A stretch of 64,000 nt of DNA from Streptomyces globisporus (lineage in GTDB: Bacteria > Actinomycetota > Actinomycetes > Streptomycetales > Streptomycetaceae): positions 186,001 to 250,000 of the forward strand of contig BMTG01000001.1 of NCBI GenBank assembly GCA_014649555.1, in the 5' to 3' direction. Both the position numbers and the translations under genes were made by a program. Positions 44,743 through 54,300 of the stretch are shown here, piece after piece. The notes under the pieces were generated by a model, which worked only from the letters and a program-made list of their open reading frames with translations, did not search any database and was not told the origin of the DNA. How positions within the stretch are numbered: position 1 is the first letter of the stretch; each line of letters opens with the position of its first letter.

Positions 44743-44794
44743 GTCTGCGGAGTGTGACATCGAACGTCTGCGCCGATGGTCACACTCCTCAGAC
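44743..44794. terminator. Imperfect hairpin after the AIM24 operon
   Basis: GTCTGCGGAGTGTGAC (44743-44758) pairs with 44779-44794 with one mismatch across a 20-nt loop. It starts 7 nt after the operon stop and precedes the MarR promoter, so it could be a terminator or an operator. Confidence 0.5.
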
Positions 44795-44827
44795 CTCCTG
44801 ATTTCGTCCGGCTTTCAACTTCTTAGG

Positions 44828-44833
44828 TAGAAT
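44828..44833 (+). promoter_or_regulatory. -10 box of the MarR gene
   Basis: TAGAAT lies with only 6 nt between it and ATG 44840. This predicts a leaderless mRNA. No good -35 is seen. Confidence 0.5.
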
Positions 44834-44839
44834 CCATAT

Positions 44840-45316
44840 ATGGAGACCGAGACGGCCACCCGCTGGCTGAGCGACGCGGAGCAGTGCGCCTGGCGCACCC
44901 ACCTGGACGTCAGCAGGCTGCTGATGCACCAGCTGGAGAAGGACCTCCAGCCGTTCGGCCTGACCATGAACGACTACGAGATCCTGGTCAACCTCTCCGA
45001 GTCGGACGACCAGCGGATGAGGATGAGCGACCTCGCCGCCGCCACCCTGCAGTCCAAGAGCCGGCTCTCCCACCAGATCACCCGCATGGAGACCGCCGGT
45101 CTGGTGCGGCGTACGCACTGCGAATCGGACCGGCGCGGACTGTTCGCGGTCCTCACCGAGCACGGCGCGGAGACCATGCGGAAGGTCGCCCCGCACCACG
45201 TCGACTCGGTGCGGCAGCACTTCATGGACCTGCTGTCCCCCGAGGCGCTGACCGATCTGCACGCGGCACTGACCCCGATCGCGGAACACCTGCGCGGCAA
45301 GCGCGGCAAGCTGTAG
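44840..45316 (+). CDS. MarR-family regulator
   Basis: A 158-aa regulator with the winged helix MRMSDLAAATLQSKSRLSHQ and wing RTHCESDRRGLFAVLTEHG. Two cysteines (C18, and one in the wing sequence) are visible. The ATG follows a -10-like TAGAAT by 6 nt with no ribosome site, so a leaderless transcript is likely. It is downstream of the AIM24 operon and convergent with the kinase gene; target unknown. Confidence 0.9.
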   Translation: METETATRWLSDAEQCAWRTHLDVSRLLMHQLEKDLQPFGLTMNDYEILVNLSESDDQRMRMSDLAAATLQSKSRLSHQITRMETAGLVRRTHCESDRRGLFAVLTEHGAETMRKVAPHHVDSVRQHFMDLLSPEALTDLHAALTPIAEHLRGKRGKL

Positions 45317-45338
45317 GGACCGGGGCGTGTCCGGCGGA

Positions 45339-46790
45339 TCAGGCCGGGCGCGGCAGCCACAGCCGGAAGGCCGCACCGCCCTCGTCCGCCCGGTGCACCG
45401 TCAGCGTTCCGCCGTGGCGGGCCGCGACGTCCCGGGCGATGGCGAGGCCCAGACCGGCGCCGCCGTCGTCGCGGCTGCGGGCGTCGTCGAGCCGGACGAA
45501 CCGTTCGAAAATCCGCTCCCGCTCGTCCTCGGGGACGCCCGCTCCGTCGTCCCGGACCTCGACCCGCACGCCGCGCCCGTCGGCCGCCACCGACACCGCG
45601 ACGCTCCCTTCGGCGTGCCGCTGGGCGTTGTCGAGCAGATTGCCGATCACCCGGGAGAGCTGCCCGCGCGACCCGTTCACCTCGAACGCGCCGCCCTCCG
45701 GGACCTCCACCGCCACCGCGATCCGGTCCCCGGTCCGCTGCGAGACCTCCTCGCGGACCAGCGCGCCCAGCTCCACCGTCCCGCCGCCGGGCTTCTCCCC
45801 CGCGTCCAGCCGGGCCAGCAGCAGCAGATCCGCCGCCAGCACCTGGAGCCGTACGGTGTCGGCGACCGCGCCCGGGAGGTCCAGCAGCTCCGGGTGGGCC
45901 TCGGCCACCTCCAGCTGGGTGCGGAGCGAGGCGATCGGGGAACGCAGTTCGTGCGAGGCGTCCGCGACGAACCGCCGCTGCCGCTCCACGGACGCCTCCA
46001 GGACGGTCAGCGTCTCGTTCGTCGTCCGGGCCAGCGCCGCGATCTCGTCCCGCGAATCGGGCTCCGGCACCCGGCGGGCCAGGTCCTCGGACGCGGTGAT
46101 CGCGGCCATCTCACGGCGGATGCCCTCGACGGGCCGCAGTGCGCGCCGGGTCACCAGCCAGGTCACCCCGGCGACGACCACGAGCAGCACCGGCAGCCCG
46201 GTCAGCATGGCCCCGCGCACGGTGCCGACCGCCTCCTGCTCGGCGGCGAGCGGGGCGCCCGCGAACACGGTCAGGGTGACCCCCTCCCGGGTGGTCGCCT
46301 CGACGGCGGCGAAGCGGTAGTCGGCGGTGGTGCGGTCGACGGTGGCGGTGCCGTCGGAGAACTCCGGGTCGTCGGAGGACACCTCGCCCGAGTCCGGGCG
46401 GCTGCTGTCGTCGCCCCCGTCGTCATCCCCGTCGTCGTCATCGTCACCAGGTGACGGGGTGGCCCCCGCCGAGGCCGAGGGCACGGGGGTGACGCCCGTC
46501 GCTCCGGTGCCGGTGACGGCCCGCAGATCCTTGGAGACGATGACGACCCGGCCCTCCTCGTCGACCACCTGGACCGGGTGGTCCTCCTCGTCGTCCAGCT
46601 CCAGTTCGTCGTACGGGGTGCCCGTGGCGAGCTGTCCGGCCACGTCGCGGGCGGCCACCTCGGCCTGGAGGTCCGCCTGGTCGATGAGGTTGGCCCGCAG
46701 GACCAGGAGCACGGCGAGACCGGCCCCGATCAGGGCGACGGCGACGACCAGGGTGGCCCCGAGGGCGGCCCTGGCCCGGACGGACCTCAC
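45339..46790 (-). CDS. Sensor histidine kinase with a poly-Asp extracellular loop
   Basis: A 483-aa, HK1-type membrane kinase. TM1 is at ~10-32, the extracytoplasmic domain at 33-192 and TM2 at ~194-214, followed by HAMP (~215-268), H280 in FVADASHELRSP, then NLLDNAQRH, DDGAGVP and GAGLGLAIA. The sensor domain holds a striking acidic run, residues 116-128 (DDDDDGDDDGGDD), suited to sensing a divalent cation or cationic compound. It is coupled to the upstream response regulator (GTGA overlap). Confidence 0.92.
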   Translation of the reverse strand: MRSVRARAALGATLVVAVALIGAGLAVLLVLRANLIDQADLQAEVAARDVAGQLATGTPYDELELDDEEDHPVQVVDEEGRVVIVSKDLRAVTGTGATGVTPVPSASAGATPSPGDDDDDGDDDGGDDSSRPDSGEVSSDDPEFSDGTATVDRTTADYRFAAVEATTREGVTLTVFAGAPLAAEQEAVGTVRGAMLTGLPVLLVVVAGVTWLVTRRALRPVEGIRREMAAITASEDLARRVPEPDSRDEIAALARTTNETLTVLEASVERQRRFVADASHELRSPIASLRTQLEVAEAHPELLDLPGAVADTVRLQVLAADLLLLARLDAGEKPGGGTVELGALVREEVSQRTGDRIAVAVEVPEGGAFEVNGSRGQLSRVIGNLLDNAQRHAEGSVAVSVAADGRGVRVEVRDDGAGVPEDERERIFERFVRLDDARSRDDGGAGLGLAIARDVAARHGGTLTVHRADEGGAAFRLWLPRPA

Positions 46791-47449
46791 TTCGCCTCCA
46801 GCCGGTAGCCGGCGCCGCGTACGGTACGGATGGCGGCGGCGCCCAACTTGCGGCGCAGGGTGGAGATGTAGACCTCGACGATGTTCGGGTCGCCGTCGTA
46901 GGCGAAGTCCCAGACGTGCTCCAGGATCTCCGCCTTGCTCACCACCTGCCCGGCGCGCAGGGCGAGTTGCTCCAGTACGGCGAACTCCTTGGCGGTGAGG
47001 GTGATTTCGTCCTCACCGCGGATCACCCGGCGGGCGGCGGTGTCGATGCGCAGGGGGCCGACGGTCAGGACGGGCGCGGCGGTTCCGGCCCCGCGCCGGC
47101 GCAGCAGGGCGCGGACGCGGGCGACGAGGACGACGTAGCTGAAGGGCTTGGTCAGATAGTCGTCGGCGCCGGTGTCGAGGCCCTCGGCCTCGTCGTACTC
47201 GCCGTCCTTGGCGGTCAGCATGAGGATGGGCACCTCGTGTCCGGCGGCGCGCAGGTTCGAGCAGACGCGGTAGCCGTTCATGCCGGGCAGCATGATGTCG
47301 AGGATCACCAGGTCGTAGCCGCCCTCGCTCGCCCGGTGCAGCCCTTCCAGGCCGTCGTGCACGACATCCACGGCGAAACCCTCGGCGGTGAGTCCCCTGG
47401 CCAGGGACACCGCGAGACGCTTCTCGTCCTCCACGATCAACAGGCGCAT
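46787..47449 (-). CDS. OmpR/PhoP-family response regulator
   Basis: A protein of about 220 aa. The receiver domain has E7-D8, phosphoacceptor D51 in LVILDIMLPG, and K in YLTKPFSY; the C-terminal winged helix (~125-218) has LTAKEFAVLEQLALRAGQVV and VRGAGYRLE. ATG 47449 is preceded by GAGG at 8 nt; an in-frame GTG at 47455 is an alternative. It is the partner of the poly-Asp kinase and divergent from the PepSY gene. TTCAG direct repeats in the shared gap are its probable sites. Confidence 0.93.
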   Translation of the reverse strand: MRLLIVEDEKRLAVSLARGLTAEGFAVDVVHDGLEGLHRASEGGYDLVILDIMLPGMNGYRVCSNLRAAGHEVPILMLTAKDGEYDEAEGLDTGADDYLTKPFSYVVLVARVRALLRRRGAGTAAPVLTVGPLRIDTAARRVIRGEDEITLTAKEFAVLEQLALRAGQVVSKAEILEHVWDFAYDGDPNIVEVYISTLRRKLGAAAIRTVRGAGYRLEAK

Positions 47450-47483
47450 GCGCACAGCCTCGCAAACTCCACCTGAAGAAGGC

Positions 47484-47510
47484 TTCAGGTGGCTTCAGGC
47501 TGCGTTCAGC
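47484..47510 (+). promoter_or_regulatory. TTCAG direct repeats, probable OmpR-type binding site
   Basis: TTCAGG at 47484 and 47494 and TTCAGC at 47505 recur at 10-11 nt, one helical turn, as expected for PhoP/OmpR dimers. An inverted CCTGAAG lies just before at about 47472. The site is in the 119-nt gap between the divergent regulator and PepSY genes. Confidence 0.65.
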
Positions 47511-47568
47511 ATCGGGTCGGCAGTGTGGACCCCGTCAACCAGCACAGCAGCTCTCGGGGAGGAACCTC

Positions 47569-48318
47569 ATGAAGCGCAACGTCACCATCGCAGCGATCAC
47601 CGCGGCCGTTCTGATCGGCGGCACGACCGCCGCCACCGTCGCCTTCGCGGACAGCGACGGGGACCGCGACCGTACGTCCACCAGGTCCGCGAGCACCGTG
47701 AGCCTCGCCGACGACCGGGACGACCGTACGGACGACGCTTCCGACGACCGGTCGGACGACCGGGCCCCGGCCGCCGCGAAGAACGCCCGGATCTCCCTCG
47801 ACCAGGCCGTCGCCGCCGCGCTGAAGAGCGTCCCGGGCACGGTCACCCAGGCCGAGCTGGACCGGGACGACGACGACCACGACGGCCGTGCGGTGTGGGA
47901 GCTGGACGTCCGCGGCTCCGACAAGAAGTGGCACGACGTCACGGTGGACGCCGGCAACGGCAAGGTCCTGAAGACCCGCGACAACGACAACGACGACCGC
48001 GACGACCACGCGCCCCGCTCCTCGGCCGTCACCCTGAACGATGCGGCCGCGGCCGCCCTGAAGACGGCGCCGGGCACCATCACGTCGATCGACCTGGACG
48101 ACGACGATGACGACGACAACGGCAGCCGGAGCGACGTCCTGCGCTGGGACGTCGACGTCGCGGGCAAGGACGGCAAGCAGCACGAACTGCGCGTGGACGC
48201 CAAGACCGGCAAGGTCGCCGTGGACCGCGACGACGACGGCGACGACCGGGACGACCGCGCGGACGACCGTGACGACCACGGCGACGACCGTGACGACCGG
48301 GACGGCGACGACGACTGA
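47569..48318 (+). CDS. Secreted acidic PepSY-domain protein
   Basis: A 249-aa exported protein: signal peptide ~1-27 (MKRNVTIAAITAAVLIGG to AFA), then two PepSY domains (~72-135 and ~152-220), each containing AAAALK, PGT and an Asp-rich loop. The tail is nearly all Asp and Arg (DDRDDRADDRDD). Such composition suggests calcium or other cation binding. It is divergent from the poly-Asp two-component operon and probably its target and modulator, as PepSY proteins often buffer or inhibit neighbours. GGGGAGG precedes the ATG. Confidence 0.85.
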   Translation: MKRNVTIAAITAAVLIGGTTAATVAFADSDGDRDRTSTRSASTVSLADDRDDRTDDASDDRSDDRAPAAAKNARISLDQAVAAALKSVPGTVTQAELDRDDDDHDGRAVWELDVRGSDKKWHDVTVDAGNGKVLKTRDNDNDDRDDHAPRSSAVTLNDAAAAALKTAPGTITSIDLDDDDDDDNGSRSDVLRWDVDVAGKDGKQHELRVDAKTGKVAVDRDDDGDDRDDRADDRDDHGDDRDDRDGDDD

Positions 48319-48347
48319 CGGGAGCCCGTACCCGGCCCCGTACACGA

Positions 48348-48388
48348 GAAGGCCCCCTGAGCGGCACACATCCGCGCAGGGGGCCTTC
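48348..48388. terminator. 11-bp perfect hairpin between convergent PepSY and meaB
   Basis: GAAGGCCCCCT pairs with 48378-48388 across a 19-nt loop. It separates convergent genes, so it is probably bidirectional. Confidence 0.65.
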
Positions 48389-48405
48389 AGCGCGCGCTCA
48401 GGCCC

Positions 48406-49374
48406 TCAGGAGCCCTCCGTCAGCCCCGCCACCAGCTCGTCCGCCGCCGCGTACGGGTCCAGGCTCCCCGCCACGATCCGCTCCGCCAGGGCGTGCAGCC
48501 GGCGGTCGCCGCGCAGGTCCGCGATCTTCTCGCGGAGCGCGGTCACCGCGATCGACTCGACCTCGTGGGCGGCGCGGGCGGTGCGGCGTTCGGCCAGGAT
48601 GCCGTGCTCCTCCATCCAGGCGCGGTGCTTCTCGAGGGCCTCGACGACCTCGTCCGTGCCCTGGCCCCGGGCCGCGACCGTCTTCACGATCGGGGGGCGC
48701 CAGTCGCCGGGGCCCCGGGACTCCCCCAGGCCCAGCATGTGGTTCAGCTCGCGGGCGGTGGCGTCCGCGCCGTCGCGGTCGGCCTTGTTGACCACGTACA
48801 CGTCGCCGATCTCCAGGATTCCGGCCTTCGCCGCCTGGATGCCGTCGCCCATGCCCGGGGCGAGCAGCACGACGGAGGTGTCGGCCTGGGAGGCGATCTC
48901 CACCTCGGACTGGCCCACGCCGACCGTCTCGACGAGGACCACGTCGCAGCCCGCCGCGTCGAGGACGCGGATGGCCTGCGGCGCGGACCAGGCGAGGCCG
49001 CCCAGGTGGCCCCGGGTCGCCATGGAGCGGATGTAGACGCCCGGGTCGGAGACGTGGTCCGCCATCCGGATCCGGTCGCCCAGCAGCGCCCCGCCGGAGA
49101 ACGGCGAGGACGGGTCGACGGCGAGCACGCCGACCCGCTTGCCCGCCCGGCGGTAGGCCGAGACCAGGGCGGAGGTGGAGGTGGACTTGCCGACGCCCGG
49201 CGAGCCCGTGAGCCCGATGACGTAGGCGTGGCCCGCCAGCGGCGCCAGCGCGGCCATCACCTCCCGCAGCTGCGGGGACGCCCCCTCCACCAGCGAGATC
49301 AGCCGGGCCACCGCACGCGGCCTGCCTGCTCGCGCCTGCTCGACCAGCGTGGGGACGTCCACGTCCACGTTCAC
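48406..49374 (-). CDS. meaB: MeaB-family G-protein chaperone for a B12-dependent mutase
   Basis: A 322-aa GTPase that protects and reloads adenosylcobalamin-dependent acyl-CoA mutases. Walker A GSPGVGKST is at 57-65, the switch region ETVGVGQSE at 149-157 and the base-specificity motif NKAD at 196-199. The C-terminal dimerisation arm is present. It follows the thiolase gene by 36 nt on the same strand and faces methylmalonyl-CoA epimerase. icmA, about 15 kb away, is a possible client, but methylmalonyl-CoA mutase (not in the window) is more usual. Older databases call it ArgK. Confidence 0.93.
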   Translation of the reverse strand: MNVDVDVPTLVEQARAGRPRAVARLISLVEGASPQLREVMAALAPLAGHAYVIGLTGSPGVGKSTSTSALVSAYRRAGKRVGVLAVDPSSPFSGGALLGDRIRMADHVSDPGVYIRSMATRGHLGGLAWSAPQAIRVLDAAGCDVVLVETVGVGQSEVEIASQADTSVVLLAPGMGDGIQAAKAGILEIGDVYVVNKADRDGADATARELNHMLGLGESRGPGDWRPPIVKTVAARGQGTDEVVEALEKHRAWMEEHGILAERRTARAAHEVESIAVTALREKIADLRGDRRLHALAERIVAGSLDPYAAADELVAGLTEGS

Positions 49375-49410
49375 CGCTCCGTTCTCGCCTTGCCTCGTGT
49401 CGTTACGGTG

Positions 49411-50616
49411 TTACTTGCCCGGGACGCGGATGATCAACGCGTCGCCCTGACCTCCACCGCCGCACAGCGCCGCCGCGCCCGTGCCGCCGCCGCGCCGCTT
49501 CAGCTCCAGGGCCAGGTGCAGAACGACCCGGGCGCCGGACATCCCGATGGGGTGGCCGAGCGCGATCGCGCCGCCGTTGACGTTGACCTTGTCCGAGGTG
49601 ACGCCCAGGTCCTTCATGGACTGGACGGCGACGGCCGCGAACGCCTCGTTGATCTCGATCAGGTCGAGGTCGTCGACGGTCAGGCCGTCCTTCTTCAGCG
49701 CGTGCCGAATCGCGTTGGAGGGCTGCGACTGGAGGGAGTTGTCGGGGCCCGCGACGTTTCCGTGGGCGCCGATCTCGGCGATCCAGTCGAGGCCCAGCTC
49801 CTCGGCCCTGGCCTTGCTCATCACGACGACCGCGGCGGCGCCGTCGGAGATCTGCGAGGAGGTGCCCGCGGTGATCGTGCCGTCCTTGGCGAAGGCGGGG
49901 CGCAGCTTGCCGAGGGTCTCCACGGTCGTTTCGGCGCGGATGCCCTCGTCCTTCGAGAAGAGGACCGGGTCGCCCTTGCGCTGCGGGATCTCGACCGGGG
50001 TGATCTCCGCCTCGAAGAGGCCGTTCTTCTGGGCGGCGGCCGCCCGCTGGTGGGACAGCGCGCCGATCTCGTCCTGGGCGGCGCGGTCCAGGCCGAGGCG
50101 GCCGTTGTGCTTCTCGGTGGACTCGCCCATGGGGATGTTCTCGTAGGCGTCGGTGAGACCGTCGTACGCCATCGAGTCCAGCATCTCGATCGCGCCGTAC
50201 TTGTAGCCCTCGCGGGACTTGGGGAGCAGGTGCGGGGCGTTGGTCATGGACTCCTGGCCGCCCGCGACCACGACGTCGAACTCCCCGGCGCGGATGAGCT
50301 GGTCGGCCAGCGCGATGGCGTCGAGCCCGGACAGACACACCTTGTTGACGGTGAGCGCGGGGACGTTCATCGGGATGCCGGCCTTGATCGCGGCCTGCCG
50401 GGCGGGGATCTGGCCCGCGCCGGCCGTGAGCACCTGGCCCATGATCACGTACTGGACCTGGTCGCCGCCGATACCGGCCCGGTCCAGGGCCGCCTTGATC
50501 GCGACGCCGCCGAGATCGGCCGCGGAGAAGCTCTTCAGGGAGCCGAGGAGGCGGCCCATGGGCGTCCGGGCGCCCGCGACGATCACTGAGGTGGTGGTAC
50601 CGGTCGTTGCTGGCAT
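49411..50616 (-). CDS. Acetyl-CoA C-acetyltransferase (thiolase)
   Basis: A protein of about 401 aa that condenses or cleaves acetoacetyl-CoA. The nucleophile C94 is in NKVCLSG; catalytic His in ALGHPIG and the second Cys in CGGGGQGD are near the C-terminus. [12 protein letters not shown] is also typical. The ATG at 50616 is preferred; an in-frame GTG lies 6 nt upstream at 50622. It precedes meaB and is divergent from the epimerase, linking it to C4 acyl-CoA metabolism (acetoacetyl- to ethylmalonyl- or methylmalonyl-CoA). Confidence 0.94.
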   Translation of the reverse strand: MPATTGTTTSVIVAGARTPMGRLLGSLKSFSAADLGGVAIKAALDRAGIGGDQVQYVIMGQVLTAGAGQIPARQAAIKAGIPMNVPALTVNKVCLSGLDAIALADQLIRAGEFDVVVAGGQESMTNAPHLLPKSREGYKYGAIEMLDSMAYDGLTDAYENIPMGESTEKHNGRLGLDRAAQDEIGALSHQRAAAAQKNGLFEAEITPVEIPQRKGDPVLFSKDEGIRAETTVETLGKLRPAFAKDGTITAGTSSQISDGAAAVVVMSKARAEELGLDWIAEIGAHGNVAGPDNSLQSQPSNAIRHALKKDGLTVDDLDLIEINEAFAAVAVQSMKDLGVTSDKVNVNGGAIALGHPIGMSGARVVLHLALELKRRGGGTGAAALCGGGGQGDALIIRVPGK

Positions 50617-50761
50617 GGGCACGGCCCCTTGGGATCGGATGTGAACGAGGGTTTACCTGAATGTACTGAGCACTCCCCCGCCCGTCATCCGGCTGCCGGT
50701 GTGACGGCGCGCACGTTGCGTAACCATGGCGGGAGCGCCGCGGTCACTCCATGCTGAATCC

Positions 50762-51190
50762 ATGCTGACGCGAATCGATCACATCGGGATCGCCTGTTTC
50801 GACCTGGACAAGACGGTCGAGTTCTACCGTGCCACGTACGGGTTCGAGGTGTTCCACTCCGAGGTCAACGAGGAGCAGGGGGTCCGCGAGGCCATGCTCA
50901 AGATCAACGAGACGTCGGACGGCGGGGCCTCGTACCTCCAGCTGCTGGAGCCCACCCGCGAGGACTCCGCCGTGGGCAAGTGGCTGGCGAAGAACGGGGA
51001 AGGCGTGCACCACATCGCCTTCGGTACGGAGGATGTGGACGGGGACGCCGCGGACATCCGTGAGAAGGGGGTCCGGGTGCTGTACGACGAGCCCAGGACG
51101 GGGTCGATGGGATCCCGGATCACGTTCCTGCACCCCAAGGACTGCCACGGTGTCCTCACCGAACTGGTCACGAGCCGGGCGGACCACTGA
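50762..51190 (+). CDS. mce: Methylmalonyl-CoA epimerase
   Basis: A 142-aa vicinal-oxygen-chelate enzyme that interconverts 2R- and 2S-methylmalonyl-CoA (2R/2S-ethylmalonyl-CoA in some species). Metal ligands are visible: His in IDHIGIA (near residue 7), His in VHHIAFG and Glu in VLTELV. Two paired beta-alpha-beta-beta-beta modules make up the normal length. It supplies substrate for polyketide extension and propionate use. No strong ribosome site precedes the ATG at 50762. Confidence 0.94.
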   Translation: MLTRIDHIGIACFDLDKTVEFYRATYGFEVFHSEVNEEQGVREAMLKINETSDGGASYLQLLEPTREDSAVGKWLAKNGEGVHHIAFGTEDVDGDAADIREKGVRVLYDEPRTGSMGSRITFLHPKDCHGVLTELVTSRADH

Positions 51191-51210
51191 CCGCCGCATA
51201 CCCGGCCCGG

Positions 51211-51216
51211 TAGAGT
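51211..51216 (+). promoter_or_regulatory. Possible -10 box for scy
   Basis: TAGAGT within CCCGGTAGAGTGGG, about 175 nt upstream of the scy start. No clear -35 element is seen. The 200-nt gap 51191-51390 shows no gene. Confidence 0.35.
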
Positions 51217-51390
51217 GGGCGGTTCCGGGCCGGGGCCGGGTCGGGGCCGTACCGCGTCCTCGTCGTTTGTCTGTCACCATTCCCCGGGGGACCGCTCGTC
51301 GGCGAGCCCCCCGTGTGCAGAGTCACGACCAGGGTTGGGGTCTCCCCTGCTCGCAGAAGTTGAGAGCTCGGGGAAGGATGGGACCGCGCA

Positions 51391-54300
51391 GTGCGGGGCT
51401 ACGAACGCCAGGAGAGCCACCGAGCTGAAGACGACCATCTCTCGCGGTTCGAAGCCGAGATGGACCGGCTGAAGACCGACCGGGAGAAGGCCGTCCAGCA
51501 CGCCGAGGACCTCGGTTACCAGGTCGAGGTCTTGCGTGCCAAGCTGCACGAGGCCCGGCGCAATCTCGCCACCCGTCCCGCCTACGACAGCGCGGACATC
51601 GGCTACCAGGCCGAGCAGATGCTGCGGAACGCGCAGGCCCAGGCCGAGCAGATGCGCAGCGACGCCGAGCGCGAGCTGCGCGAGGCCCGCGCCCAGACGC
51701 AGCGGATCCTGCAGGAGCACGCCGAGCACCAGGCGCGCCTCCAGGCCGAGTTGCACACCGAGGCCGTCCAGCGCAGGCAGCGGCTCGACCAGGAGCTGGC
51801 GGAGCGCCGCCAGACCGTCGAATCGCATGTCAACGAGAACGTCGCCTGGGCCGAACAGCTGCGCGCCCGCACCGAGTCGCAGGCCCGCCGGCTGCTGGAG
51901 GAGTCCCGCGCCGAGGCCGAGCAGGCGCTGGCCGCCGCCCGTGACGAGTCCGCCCGGCTGGCGGAGGAGACCCGTCGGCGGACCGGCTCGGAGGCCGAGA
52001 CCGCCCGGGCCGAAGCGGAAGCGATCCTGCTGCGCGCCCGCAAGGACGCCGAGCGGCTGCTCGGGGCCGCCTCCGCCCAGGCGCAGGAGGCCACCAGCCA
52101 CGCGGAGCAGCTGCGCTCCAGCACGACGGCGGAGACCGACCAGGCCCGCCAGCAGACCGCCGAGCTGAACCGCACCGCCGAGCAGCGCCTCGCGGAGGCG
52201 GAGACCCGGCTGCGCGAATCCCGCCTGGAGGCCGAGAAGGTCCTCGCCGAGGCGAAGGAGGCCGCCGCCAAGCAGCTGGCCGCCGCCGAGTCGCAGAACG
52301 AACAGCGCACCCGTACGGCCAAGTCGGAGATCGCCCGGCTGGTCGGCGAGGCCACCAAGAGCACCGAGGCGCTCAAGGAGGAGGCCGAGCAGGCCCTCGC
52401 CGACGCCCGTGCCGAGGCGGAGCGGCTGGTCGCCGAGGCGACCGAGAAGGCCGGTACGGCGGCTGCCGAGGACGCCGCCGCCCAGCTGGCGAAGGCGGCC
52501 CGCAGCGCCGAGGAGGTGCTCACCAAGGCGTCCGAGGACGCGCAGTCGACGACGAAGGCGGCGCGCGAGGAGGCCGAGCGCATCCGCCGTGAGGCGGAGG
52601 CCGAGGCGGACCGGCTGCGCGGCGAGGCGGCCGAGCAGGCCGACGAGCTGAAGGGCGCGGCCAAGGACGACACCAAGGAGTACCGGGCCAAGACGGTCGA
52701 GCTCCAGGAGGAGGCCCGCAGGCTGCGCGGCGAGGCCGAGCAACTGCGCTCCGAGGCGGTCGCCGAGGGCGAGCGGATCCGGGGCGAGGCCCGCCGCGAG
52801 GCGGTCCAGCAGCTGGAGGAGGGCGCCCGCACCGCCGAGGAGCTGCTGACCAAGGCCCGCTCCGACGCCGACGAGCTGCGCGCCAAGGCGAACGGCGAGA
52901 GCGAGCGCATCCGCGCCGAGGCCGTCGAGCGGGCCGCGACCCTGCGCAAGCAGGCCGAGGAGACGCTGGAGCGCACCCGGGCCGAGGCCGACGCGCTGCG
53001 GACCGAGGCCGAGGAGCAGGCGGCGGCCGTCACGGCGGCCGCGGAGGCGGCCGCGGCCGAGCTGCGCGAGGAGACCGAGCGCGGCGTCGCCGCCCGGCAG
53101 GCCGAGGCCGCCGACGAGCTGACCCGGCTGCACACCGAGGCCGAGTCCCGGCTCGCCGCCGCCGAGGTGGCGCTGGGCGAGGCCCGTACCGAGGCCGAGC
53201 GGATCCGCCGCGAGACGAACGAGGAGTCGGAGCGGCTGCGCGCGGAGGCCGCCGAACGGCAGCGCGCGCTGACCGAGCAGGCCGAGGCCGAGGCCGAGCG
53301 GCTGCGCGACGAGGCCGCCGCGGACGCCGCTCAGTCCCGGGCCGAGGGCGAGAACGTCGCCGTACGGCTGCGGAGCGAGGCGGCCGCCGAGGCGGAGCGG
53401 CTCAAGTCCGAGGCGCAGGAGAGCGCCGACCGGGTGCGTGCGGAGGCCGCGGCCGCCGCCGAGCGGGTCGGGGCCGAAGCCGCCGAGGCGCTGGCCGCCG
53501 CCCAGGAGGAGGCGACCCGCCGCCGCCGGGAGGCCGAGGAGACCCTCGGCGCCGCCCGGTCCGAGGCGGAGCAGGAGCGCGAGCGGGCCCGCGAGCAGAG
53601 CGAGGAGCTGCTCGCCTCCGCCCGTAAGCGGGTCGAGGAGGCGGAGGCCGAGGCGCACCGGCTGGTCGAGGAGGCGGACGCCCGGGCGACCGAGCTGGTC
53701 ACGGCGGCCGAGCAGACCGCCCAGCAGGTACGGGACTCCGTCTCGGGTCTGCACGAGCAGGCCGAGGAGGAGATCACCGGCCTCCGTTCAGCCGCGGAGC
53801 ACGCCGCGGAGCGCACCCGTACCGAGGCGCAGGAGGAGGCGGACCGGGTCCGCGCCGACGCGCACGCGGAGCGGGAGCGGGCCTCGGAGGACGCGGTCCG
53901 GCTGCGCCAGGAGGCGAACGAGGAGTCGGGCCGGCTCCGGCAGGAGGCCCACGAGGAGACCGAGGCCGCGAAGGCGCTGGCCGAGCGGACGGTCTCCGAG
54001 GCGATCACCGAGTCGGAGCGGCTGCGCGCGGACGCCTCCGAGTACAGCCAGCGGATGCGCACCGAGGGGTCCGACGCGCTGGCGTCGGCGGAGCAGGACG
54101 CCTCGCGCGCCCGCGCCGAGGCCCGGCAGGACGCCAACCGGATCCGTTCCGAGGCGGCGGCCCAGTCGGACCGGCTGATCGGCGAGGCGACCACCGAGAG
54201 CGAACGCATCCGCACCGAGGCCGCCCAGGCCTCCGAGCAGCTCGTCGTCGAGGCCACCACGGAGGCCAACCGCCGTCGCAGCGAGTCCACCGAGAAGGCG

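Noticed and set aside
47569-48318. Antisense reading of the PepSY gene as a Val-rich membrane protein
   Set aside because: GAC/GTC complementarity of Asp codons generates Val runs on the other strand; the sense frame has a signal peptide, two PepSY domains and a ribosome site.
51274-53754. 826-residue antisense frame opposite scy
   Set aside because: Leu/Gly/Arg-rich product of the scy repeat pattern read backwards; the true frame has heptads throughout.
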